Origin: Bradyrhizobium sp. YR681
Lineage (GTDB): Bacteria > Pseudomonadota > Alphaproteobacteria > Rhizobiales > Xanthobacteraceae
Length of the DNA: 38,900 nt
NCBI RefSeq assembly: GCF_000282615.1
Contig: NZ_AKIY01000027.1
Span: forward strand, 1 to 38,900
Reading direction: 5' to 3'
The translations under genes and the position numbers were made by a program. Within the stretch, counting starts at the first letter, position 1; each line of letters opens with the position of its first letter. Under the pieces are notes generated by a model that was given only the letters and a program-made list of their open reading frames with translations, made no database searches and had not been told where the DNA came from. Of this stretch, positions 12,478 through 19,682 are shown in pieces.

Positions 12478-13755
12478 TCACATCATCCCGCGCTCTTCCT
12501 CTTCCGCCTGCTCGATCAGCGCCTCGCTCACGACGACCTCGCGGCGGGGGACGACGAAGATCATCATGCAGGCGCAGAGGAGCGAGATCGCGAGCACCGC
12601 CGAGGTCAGCGGCAGCGTCGTTGAAGAGTGGCCGCCGAGATAGGCGCCGAATTGCGACATCAGCGCGCCGATGCCCTGCTGGAGGAAGCCCATCGCGCCT
12701 GACGCGGTGCCGGCCGCCTCGGGGCGGATGCTGATGGCGCCGGCGGCCGAGTTCGCCATCACGAAGGCATTGCCGACCATCACGATCATCTGCGTGCCGA
12801 ACAGCCAGGCCGGCGCCTCGTTCCAGCCGGCGAAACTCCAGAACAGGTTGAGAAGGCTTCCACCGAGCTGAAGGCCGAGCCCGAACCAGATCAGCTTTTC
12901 CAGCGCGTGCCGCGGCGCAAAGCGCACACAGAGCAGATTGCCGACGAGATACGCAAAACCTGACGTCGCAAACCAGGCGCCGTATTCGGCGCTGCTGCGG
13001 CCCATCTGCGTCACCACGATGTAGGGGCCGCCGCCGGCGAAGGTGAAGATGATCTGGGAGGCCAGCACCTGGCACATCACGTAACCGACGAAGGCGCGGC
13101 TTCGGATCAACATGCCGATGTCGCCGCGAAAGCCGCTGCCGGCGGCGCGGCTGCGGCGCGTCTCCGGCAGCGCGAATGCGATCCCGACGGCGACGACGAT
13201 GGCCCCGATCGCGATGGCGTAGAAGATCGCGCGCCAGCCGAACGCGGTCTCGATCAGGCCGCCGGTGAGTGGGGACACCATCTGCCCGATCATCAGGGCC
13301 GCGACCACGAGGCTGATCATCGAGGCGACGCGATCGCGCTCGTAGATGTCGCGGATGATGGCGCGGCTGACCACCATGCCGGTGGCGCCGCCCAGCGCCT
13401 GGAAGAAACGCGCGGCGATCAGCTGCGGCAGGCTTTGCGCGAAGATGCAGGCGACGCTGGCCACGACCATCAGCGTCAGCCCGCCGAGCAGCACCGGACG
13501 CCGCCCGAACTTGTCCGACAGCGGTCCCATGATCAGCTGCGACAGCGCGATGCCGACCATGAAGAGCGACACCGTCATCTGCGCGATCGAGATGTCGCTG
13601 CCGAACGTGGTCGCCAGCACCGGCAGCGCCGGAACCAGCATGTAGAGCGAGATCGGCGCAATCCCGGTCATGACGACGAGCAGCAGCAGCACCACGCGCG
13701 AGGTCGCGAGGTTCTTCATGGCCGCATCCGGCGGCCTGCTGATCATGCCGTGCAT
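12478..13755 (-). CDS. Bcr/CflA-type MFS multidrug efflux transporter
   Basis: This 425-residue inner-membrane protein has about 12 hydrophobic segments. It carries the motif-A-like loop GPLSDKFGRRPVLLGG between TM2 and TM3 and LTGGLIETAFGWRAIF between TM5 and TM6, as in the DHA1 Bcr/CflA drug:H+ antiporters. The first TM starts at MKNLATSRVVLLLLVVMTG, so the true start may be 13719 rather than 13755; both are ATG in frame. The substrate cannot be told from sequence. It stands alone, convergent with ligA and in the same direction as the peptidase gene upstream, but 301 bases away with a palindromic repeat between. Confidence 0.88.
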   Translation of the reverse strand: MHGMISRPPDAAMKNLATSRVVLLLLVVMTGIAPISLYMLVPALPVLATTFGSDISIAQMTVSLFMVGIALSQLIMGPLSDKFGRRPVLLGGLTLMVVASVACIFAQSLPQLIAARFFQALGGATGMVVSRAIIRDIYERDRVASMISLVVAALMIGQMVSPLTGGLIETAFGWRAIFYAIAIGAIVVAVGIAFALPETRRSRAAGSGFRGDIGMLIRSRAFVGYVMCQVLASQIIFTFAGGGPYIVVTQMGRSSAEYGAWFATSGFAYLVGNLLCVRFAPRHALEKLIWFGLGLQLGGSLLNLFWSFAGWNEAPAWLFGTQMIVMVGNAFVMANSAAGAISIRPEAAGTASGAMGFLQQGIGALMSQFGAYLGGHSSTTLPLTSAVLAISLLCACMMIFVVPRREVVVSEALIEQAEEEERGMM

Positions 13756-14056
13756 AGGTGTCCGTCTTTCGAATTCGAATCGACTGTAGCGTGCTCACGC
13801 AAGACGGATATCGGCGTTTCGGAATGCGGCTATTCGGATTTTGGGACGGTTATGATGCGGGCACGATGGCGACCGATTGGGCGCGCGTCTCGTTCCACAA
13901 ATGAGATGTCATTCCCCGCGAAAGCGGGGAATCCAGTATTCCAGAGGCAGTCGTGATTGAATCGAGAGGCCGCGGCGTACTGGATGCCCCGCTTTCGCGG
14001 GGCATGACGGCGGTTGTGGGGGATGCAGCCTTGCGCTGATCGCGTAGCCGTATGCG
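13756..14056. other. MFS-aminopeptidase intergenic region
   Basis: The 301 bases between these two - strand genes contain no credible gene. About a third is the palindromic repeat at 13908-14008. The rest, including AATTCGAATCG near 13770, probably carries the promoter of the transporter, but no boxes are clear. Confidence 0.4.
13908..14008. repeat. Dispersed palindromic element (GTCATTCCCCGCGAAAGCGG family)
   Basis: It begins GTCATTCCCCGCGAAAGCGG with the internal hairpin CCCCGCgaaaGCGGGG, and ends with CCCCGCTTTCGCGGGGCATGAC. The two halves are reverse complements (ATCCAGTA near 13931 against TACTGGAT near 13978). Such palindromes are widespread in rhizobial genomes. There is no coding content. 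Confidence 0.85.
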
Positions 14057-15886
14057 CTACGCCTTCAGCTCCGCCGTCGCCTGGTCGAGCCAGGCCTTGG
14101 TCGCCTCGTCCAGCGCCGGCCGCACCTCGGCCCGCACGCGGGCGTGGTAGGCATTGAGCCAATTGAGCTCGTCGCGGTTCAGCATGGCGACATCGATCAG
14201 CCGCCGGTCGATCGGCGCCAGCGTCAGCGTCTCGAACGCATTCATCGGCTTCTCGGCGCCCTCGATGCTAGCTTCGACCACCAGCTCGAGATTCTCGATG
14301 CGGATGCCGAAGCCGTCGGTCTTGTAATAGCCGGGCTCGTTGGAGAGGATCATGCCGCGCTTCAGCGGCGTGGTGCCGAGCTTCGAGATCCGCGCCGGCC
14401 CCTCATGCACTGAGAGGTAGCTGCCGACGCCGTGGCCGGTGCCGTGCTCGAAATCGACGCCGGCGGCCCAGAGATATTGCCGCGCCAGGGTGTCGAGCTG
14501 CGCGCCATTGGTGCCGTCGGGAAACACCGCGCGTGCGATCGCGATGTGGCCGCGCAGCACGCGGGTGAAGCGGTCGCGCATTTCGGCCGTCGGCTCGCCC
14601 ACCGCCATGGTGCGGGTGACGTCGGTGGTGCCGTCTTCATATTGCGCGCCGGAATCGATCAGCAGGAGGTCGCCGGGCGCGATGCGCCGGTTGCTCTTGC
14701 GGGTGACGCGGTAGTGCACGATGGCGCCGTTCGGGCCGGTGCCCGAGATGGTCGGGAACGACACGTCCTTCAGTGCGCCGGTGTCGCGGCGGAATGTCTC
14801 CAGCGCCTCGACTGCGTCGATCTCGGTGAGCTTGCCGGTGGGGGCCTCGCGGTCGATCCAGGCGAGAAAACGCGCCAACGCCACGGCATCGCGCCGGTGC
14901 GCGGTCTGGGTGCCCTTGATCTCGGTCGCGTTCTTGACCGCCTTGAGCAGCGCGATCGGATCGCTTCCGCGGACCGGCTTGCCGCCGGCGCTGGCGATCA
15001 GCCGGCTGAGCGCATCGGCCGCGGTGGCATTGTCGAGCGCGATCGCCGCGCCGCTTTTGGCCAGCGCCATCAGCGTCGGCGCCATCGCATCGGGCTCGCG
15101 CACGTCGGCGGACTGTTCGAGATGGTCGCGCGAGAGGTTGGAGAGTTTTCGGTGGTCGATGAAGATGGTGGGACGGCCGTCCTTCGGGATCAGCGCGTAG
15201 GATAGCGGCAGCGGCGTATGCGCGACGTCGGCGCCGCGGATGTTGAAGGTCCAGGCCACCGCATGGCTGTCCGACAGCACCAGCGCGTCGGCGCCGAGCT
15301 TGGCGATCTCGCTCTTGATCTGCGCCAGCTTGTCAGCCTCGGCGACACCGGCATTTTGCAGACTGTGCACGGCGACGGGGGCGAGCGGCGGCTGCGGCCG
15401 GTCCTGCCAGATCGCATCGACCGGATTGCTGTCGACGGCGACGAGCTCGGCGCCGGCCCTGGTGCAGGCAGCGGCCAGACGTTCGGCTGCCGCAAAAGTG
15501 TGCAGCCACGGATCAAATCCGAGGCGGTCGCCGGCTTTCAGATGCGCCGACACCCAGCTTTCCGGGGGCGGATCGATCAGCGATTCCACCGCCCAGGCCT
15601 TCGCGTCGACCTGCTTGGCGGCCTGGATCGTATAGCGTCCGTCGACGAACACCGCGGCCTCATGCGTCAGCACCACCGCCAATCCCGCCGAACCGGTAAA
15701 ACCGGTCAGCCAGGCCAGCCGCTCTTCCGAGGGGGGCACATATTCGTTCTGCTGCTGGTCGGCGCGCGGAATGACGAAGCCGGTCAGCTTGCGGCGGGCG
15801 AGCTCTTCACGGAGCGCGGCAAGGCGCGCCGTCAACGCGACGCCGGCCTCGGGCTCCTCGAATGTCTGGAAGTGTGCTTCGAACAT
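14057..15886 (-). CDS. pepP: Xaa-Pro aminopeptidase (M24B family, long form)
   Basis: This is a 609-residue cytosolic metallopeptidase that removes an N-terminal residue before proline. It has the three-part layout of the long eukaryotic-type APP1: two creatinase-like N-terminal domains (about 15-160 and 165-320) and the catalytic pita-bread domain (about 325-540). Metal ligands are all present: D411 (LLIDSGAQY), D422 (TTDVTRT), H485 (GTGHGVGSY), E517 (NEPGYY) and E531 (IENLELV). HEGP near 494 is also conserved. A C-terminal tail follows (about 550-609), also usual in this subfamily. The gene is divergent from the small protein gene at 16075. Confidence 0.93.
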   Translation of the reverse strand: MFEAHFQTFEEPEAGVALTARLAALREELARRKLTGFVIPRADQQQNEYVPPSEERLAWLTGFTGSAGLAVVLTHEAAVFVDGRYTIQAAKQVDAKAWAVESLIDPPPESWVSAHLKAGDRLGFDPWLHTFAAAERLAAACTRAGAELVAVDSNPVDAIWQDRPQPPLAPVAVHSLQNAGVAEADKLAQIKSEIAKLGADALVLSDSHAVAWTFNIRGADVAHTPLPLSYALIPKDGRPTIFIDHRKLSNLSRDHLEQSADVREPDAMAPTLMALAKSGAAIALDNATAADALSRLIASAGGKPVRGSDPIALLKAVKNATEIKGTQTAHRRDAVALARFLAWIDREAPTGKLTEIDAVEALETFRRDTGALKDVSFPTISGTGPNGAIVHYRVTRKSNRRIAPGDLLLIDSGAQYEDGTTDVTRTMAVGEPTAEMRDRFTRVLRGHIAIARAVFPDGTNGAQLDTLARQYLWAAGVDFEHGTGHGVGSYLSVHEGPARISKLGTTPLKRGMILSNEPGYYKTDGFGIRIENLELVVEASIEGAEKPMNAFETLTLAPIDRRLIDVAMLNRDELNWLNAYHARVRAEVRPALDEATKAWLDQATAELKA

Positions 15887-16074
15887 GGTGGACTACTTTA
15901 GGATCATGGCGACCGGTCCGCAATGTAGACGCATTTGAGGTCGCATCTGGCATGGACTGTGCTTGAAATAGTTCCATTCGAATTGAGTGGAGTAAAGGAT
16001 GCGGCTGTTGCGCTTCGTCCGGATAACAGGGAAATTCGAGCAAGTGGTTCATCTCAACGGCGAGGGGACACACG

Positions 16075-16254
16075 ATGCCAGCGTTCACGTTTGAGAAGAT
16101 CTCGCCGCCGGTGCGCCGCGCCCCGGCCGCAACGACACCGAAGAAGCCGCGCGGCCTCATCAGCCAGATGATCGATCGTTTCGCCGAGCGCCGCGCCAGG
16201 CGCGCGTTGCAAAGCGAGCGCGTCGTGCGCCAGGACGAGAAGCCGGCGGAGTAG
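16075..16254 (+). CDS. Small basic protein of unknown function (59 residues)
   Basis: I do not recognise the family. ATG 16075 follows an excellent ribosome site GAGGGGAC at 7-8 bases, and the frame runs to TAG at 16252-16254. The product begins MPAFTFEKISPPVRRAP, has a Pro/Lys linker (TTPKKPRG), then an amphipathic arginine-rich helix (LISQMIDRFAERRARRALQ) and an acidic end. There is no signal peptide or membrane segment, so it is probably cytoplasmic. Codons follow the GC-rich third-position bias of the neighbours. It lies between pepP (divergent) and a palindromic repeat, and is easily missed because of its size. Confidence 0.7.
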   Translation: MPAFTFEKISPPVRRAPAATTPKKPRGLISQMIDRFAERRARRALQSERVVRQDEKPAE

Positions 16255-16270
16255 CGGCATCGACGATGTC

Positions 16271-16379
16271 GTAGGGTGGGTTAGCGTGGCTCCTGCGCGA
16301 AGCGCAGCCCGGCAGGCGTAACCCACCACTTCTGTCACCGCGGAGATTAAAGAGGTGGATTACGCTGCGCTAATCCACC
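16271..16379. repeat. GTAGGGTGGGTTAGCG palindromic element, two hairpins
   Basis: The first part (16271-16328) pairs GGTGGGTTA with TAACCCACC around a GCGAAGCGC core. The second (16354-16379) is GGTGGATTA-CGCTGCGC-TAATCCACC with perfect 9-bp arms. It lies between the convergent small-protein and prmA genes, and its second hairpin runs into the prmA reading frame. Confidence 0.85.
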
Positions 16380-17267
16380 CTTCGAAAGCTTCCGCAACAA
16401 CAAACTGCTCCACCCCTCGATCCGCAGATGCCGCAGCGGCACCAGGCCGCGCGCGCGATAGGCGGCGATCACGGCAGGGGCCTGATGCGTCAGCAGGCCG
16501 GAGAGGATGACGTGTGCGCCGGGCGCAAGGTGCCGCGTCATCGGGCTCGCCAATTGCCGGAGCGGATTGGCAAGGATGTTGGCCAGCACCAGGTCGAACG
16601 GGCCGCATCTGGCAAAATCCGGTGCGGCGAAGCCGGTGGCGCGGATCACCCGCACATGGTGACCGGTTTCGTTCAGCGTGGCGTTCTCGGCCGCCACCCG
16701 CACCGAGGGAGGGTCGATGTCGGAGGCCAGCACCGCGCGGTGCAGCGCCTTCGCCGCGGCGATGGCCAGCACGCCGGTCCCGGTGCCGAGATCGAGCAAT
16801 TTGCTCGGGCGCGAGCTCTTCAGGACGTGGTCAAGCAACAGTAAACAGCCGCGCGTGGTGCCGTGATGGCCGGTGCCGAAAGCCAGCGCCGCCTCGATCT
16901 CGATCTTGAGTTTGTTCGGCGCGACGCGGTCGCGGTCGTGGCTGCCGTGGACGACGAAACGCCCGGCCGGGACCGGGACGAGATCCTCCAGGCTGGCCTT
17001 GACCCAGTCCTTGGCCTCGACCGTGTCGAACATGAGCGTGTCGGCGATCTCATTTCCGGCTGAAGTTGCAACGAGTTCGCGCAGCAATGCCTGGTCCGGC
17101 GCCTCGGCGAAATGCAGCGTGACGTCCCATGGCCCGTCCGGTCGCTCGAATGCGGCGACCGCCGCATCGCCCTCGAAAAAGACCTCCGTGAGCATGTCGA
17201 CGACGCGCCTGGCAGCCGCCTCGGTGGGAAGCGAAAAGCTGGCGCGGTGGGTGGGAGAAGGCTGCAT
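16347..17267 (-). CDS. prmA: Ribosomal protein L11 methyltransferase PrmA
   Basis: PrmA trimethylates ribosomal protein L11 using SAM. From ATG 17267 the product has 306 residues: an N-terminal substrate-binding domain, AFGTGHHGTTRGCL, the SAM-binding motif I LLDLGTGTGVLAIAAAK, and ANILANPLRQLA near the active site. The start is placed at MQPSPTHRASF, after a GGAAC-containing leader; the open extension to 17309 crosses an AT-rich, gene-free stretch. The last ten residues (GGLAQRNPPL) are encoded by the palindromic repeat at 16354-16379, so the original C-terminus was probably replaced or extended when the repeat arrived. Confidence 0.92.
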   Translation of the reverse strand: MQPSPTHRASFSLPTEAAARRVVDMLTEVFFEGDAAVAAFERPDGPWDVTLHFAEAPDQALLRELVATSAGNEIADTLMFDTVEAKDWVKASLEDLVPVPAGRFVVHGSHDRDRVAPNKLKIEIEAALAFGTGHHGTTRGCLLLLDHVLKSSRPSKLLDLGTGTGVLAIAAAKALHRAVLASDIDPPSVRVAAENATLNETGHHVRVIRATGFAAPDFARCGPFDLVLANILANPLRQLASPMTRHLAPGAHVILSGLLTHQAPAVIAAYRARGLVPLRHLRIEGWSSLLLRKLSKGGLAQRNPPL

Positions 17268-17333
17268 CAGGGTTCCATCGGGTTCAATTTTTGGAACTTT
17301 TGTTCCCAATTTTTCGCATAACTTGCAATTTGC

Positions 17334-17343
17334 GGGTTAACCC
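17334..17343. promoter_or_regulatory. GGGTTAACCC palindrome upstream of the Flp pilin gene
   Basis: A perfect 10-bp palindrome with a central GTTAAC lies 77 bases before the pilin start, in the AT-rich prmA-flp divergent gap. Position suggests a promoter element or operator. The regulator is unknown. Confidence 0.3.
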
Positions 17344-17420
17344 GACCGCAGGTTGCACTCCGTAGATTTGCGGGTGTTGGAACCGACCAACACATCTTGG
17401 AATGGAAATGGAGGCGAATC

Positions 17421-17585
17421 TTGAAGTGCATGGTTTCGAAGTTCTGGTCCGACGAGTCCGGTGCAACGGCGATCGAATACGGCCTGATCGCGGCGGGTAT
17501 CGCTCTGGCGATCATCACCGTGGTGAACAGCCTGGGCGTTACGATGAATGACAAGTTCGGTTCGATTAGCAGCTCCTTGAAGTAA
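17421..17585 (+). CDS. Flp/Fap-type pilin (orphan)
   Basis: This is a 54-residue type IVb (Flp) pilin precursor. The N-terminal leader MKCMVSKFWSDESG is followed by the prepilin peptidase site G|ATAIE, with glutamate at +5, then the hydrophobic helix YGLIAAGIALAIITVVNSLG and a short tail with FGSISSSLK. The start is probably TTG 17421, because GGAG at 17410-17413 is spaced seven bases from it; ATG 17430 is the alternative. No tad/cpa export genes are nearby, so assembly would depend on machinery elsewhere. Confidence 0.9.
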   Translation: MKCMVSKFWSDESGATAIEYGLIAAGIALAIITVVNSLGVTMNDKFGSISSSLK

Positions 17586-17643
17586 TTTCTGCCTCCCATT
17601 TCCCAGCGGGGGCTACTTTCTTCGTAGGCTGTTTCCTGACAAT

Positions 17644-17674
17644 CGCCCGCACGGGGAATTGCCCCTGGCGGGCG
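17644..17674 (+). terminator. Possible terminator hairpin after the Flp pilin gene
   Basis: CGCCCGC (17644-17650) pairs with GCGGGCG (17668-17674), and an inner GGGG/CCCC stem closes on the loop AATTG. It lies about 60 bases after the pilin stop. There is no T-run, so it may work with Rho or only protect the mRNA end. Confidence 0.45.
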
Positions 17675-17866
17675 AGGTCGCTTGTGAGCGCGAGAATTGC
17701 CCACTGGCTATCCGCTCGTTTTCCGCACGTTATCCCGGCGCCTGTCCCGCCGGTCGTCCCCAGCCCCTCCACAGGTTTTCCCCAGCCTGTCCCCATCGGC
17801 CATGCGCAGATGTCGACGATCAGACCACAGGGTTCTCGACGCCCTGTCCACAGATCATCCACAGAT

Positions 17867-19477
17867 CTATCCACGGCTTCCGAACAGCGAGCGGTGATCC
17901 CTCAGGATCGCCTGCGCCGCATTGTGGCCGGGGGCGCCGGTGACGCCGCCGCCGGGGTGGGCGCCGGAGCCGCAGTGATAAAGGCCCTTCAGCGGCCCGC
18001 GGTAATCGGCATGGCCGAGCATCGGCCGCGCCGAGAACAGCTGGTTCAGCGTCAGCGCGCCGTGGAAGATGTCGCCGCCGAGCAGGCCGAACTGCCGTTC
18101 GAGGTCGAGCGGCGAGAGGATCTGGCGGCCGAGAACGCTGGCCGCAAAGCCCGGCGCGTATTTATCCACCGTCGCGATCATGAGATCGGCGACCTCGTCG
18201 CGATGGTCGTCCCAGAACTTTCCGTCGGGAAGCTCCGGCGCGACATGCTGGCAGAACAGGCTCGCCACATGTTGTCCCGCGGGGGCCAGCGTGTCGTCGA
18301 GCGTCGAGGGGATCAGCATCTCCACCACGGGCTCCCGGCTCCAGCCGTGCGCGCGCGCATCGAGATAGGCGCGGTCCATGTAGCCGAGGCTCGGCGCGAG
18401 GATGATGCCGGAGGAGAGATGATCGCCGTCAGCCGGCAGCGCGGTGAAGGAAGGCAGGCGGTCCAGCGCCACATTCATGCGGAAGGTGCCGGAGCCGTTC
18501 TTCCACTGCCGGATGCGGGCGAGGAAGTTTTGCGGCAGGGCGTCCGCCGCGATCAGCCGCGTATAGAGCAGCTTCGGATTGACGTTGGCTGCGACATATC
18601 TGGCGCGGATCGTCTCGCCGTTGTCCAGCACGACGCCAACCGCGCGGTCGCGCTCGACGATCACCTCGCGCACGCCCGCATCGGTGTCGATCACGACGCC
18701 CTGCGCCTGTGCGGCCCGCGCCATGGCTTGCGTGATCGCGCCCATGCCGCCGATGGCGTGGCCCCAGACGCCCTTCTTGCCGTTCACCTCGCCGAAGGCG
18801 TGATGCAGCATCACATAGGCCGAGCCGGCGGCGTAAGGGCTGGCGTAATTGCCGACGATGGCATCGAAGCCGAACAGCGCCTTGACCAGGTCGTGCTCGA
18901 AACGCTGCTCCAGCATCTCGCCGGCCGAGCGGGTGAAGAGATCGAGCAGGCTGCGGCTTTGCTCCAGCGTGAGGCTGCGCAGAATGTTGGCTGTCTTCCA
19001 CGCGTTGGCGCCCTCGCGGATTGCGGCGGTGCCAAAACCGTCGACGAGGTTCGGCGGCGCGCGCAACACGAATTGCCTGAGCACGTCGGCAATGTCTTCC
19101 AGCTCGCGCGAAAATCCGTCGAGCGCCTCCGCATCGCGCGCGCTGAGCCGCGCGACGGACGCTTTCGTCCGTCCCTCGCCGGTCAGCAGATAGCTGCCGT
19201 CGGGCGCGGGCAGGAAATTCTGCGCGCGCCGCTCGACGATTCGCAGGCCCAGTTCGGCGAGCTTGAGATCGCGGATCACCTGCGGATTGAGCAGGCTCAC
19301 GGTGTAGGCCGCGACCGAATTCCTGAACCCCGGATGAAACTCCTCCGTGACCGCGGCCCCGCCGACCACCTTGCGGCGCTCGACCACACGCACGCGCAGG
19401 CCCGCCATCGCGAGATAGGCCGCGCAGGTGAGGCCGTTATGGCCAGCGCCGATGATGACGACGTCGGTTTCGCTCAT
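17867..19477 (-). CDS. FAD-dependent oxidoreductase, phytoene desaturase/PYROXD2-like
   Basis: The 536-residue protein begins with the FAD-binding Rossmann motif DVVIIGAGHNGLTCAAYLA (GxGxxG at 10-15) followed by ERR near residue 34. It ends with YHCGSGAHPGGGVTGAPG, which closes the FAD site in the carotenoid desaturase/amine oxidase superfamily. Conserved stretches such as FHPGFRNSVAAYTVSLL and GGMGAITQAM fit the bacterial PYROXD2-like group rather than true CrtI. The substrate is unknown; no carotenoid gene is nearby. The start at 19477 is the only good one before the divergent repeat region. Its last codons lie in a cluster of TCCACAG repeats (17845-17876). Confidence 0.87.
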   Translation of the reverse strand: MSETDVVIIGAGHNGLTCAAYLAMAGLRVRVVERRKVVGGAAVTEEFHPGFRNSVAAYTVSLLNPQVIRDLKLAELGLRIVERRAQNFLPAPDGSYLLTGEGRTKASVARLSARDAEALDGFSRELEDIADVLRQFVLRAPPNLVDGFGTAAIREGANAWKTANILRSLTLEQSRSLLDLFTRSAGEMLEQRFEHDLVKALFGFDAIVGNYASPYAAGSAYVMLHHAFGEVNGKKGVWGHAIGGMGAITQAMARAAQAQGVVIDTDAGVREVIVERDRAVGVVLDNGETIRARYVAANVNPKLLYTRLIAADALPQNFLARIRQWKNGSGTFRMNVALDRLPSFTALPADGDHLSSGIILAPSLGYMDRAYLDARAHGWSREPVVEMLIPSTLDDTLAPAGQHVASLFCQHVAPELPDGKFWDDHRDEVADLMIATVDKYAPGFAASVLGRQILSPLDLERQFGLLGGDIFHGALTLNQLFSARPMLGHADYRGPLKGLYHCGSGAHPGGGVTGAPGHNAAQAILRDHRSLFGSRG

Positions 19478-19488
19478 GATGTCCCTGG

Positions 19489-19567
19489 CGTCATTCCGGG
19501 GCGCGCGTAGCGCGAACCCGGAATCTCGAGGTTCCGGGTTCGATGCTTCGCATCGCCCCGGAATGAC
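19489..19567. repeat. Dispersed palindromic element (CGTCATTCCGGG family), copy 2
   Basis: The outer arms GTCATTCCGGGGCG and CGCCCCGGAATGAC match those of the element at 193-292. The inner arms GAACCCGGAA and TTCCGGGTTC form a perfect 10-bp stem. It lies in the divergent gap between the oxidoreductase and the spermidine-synthase-like gene. Confidence 0.85.
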
Positions 19568-19682
19568 ATCTGTATATCAGCCATTCCTCGCTGCAACATC
19601 ACGCGAGCCTTTATTGCCCGTTCAGGCGCCGTGTGCTCCATTGCAGCGGTCCGGCGCCCGCCGGAGTTTGGCCGGAGTTTTC

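Noticed and set aside
19428..19682. N-terminal extension of the spermidine-synthase-like protein
   Set aside because: It runs through the palindromic repeat and a divergent gene's start. ATG 19683 with GGAG upstream directly precedes the first membrane helix.
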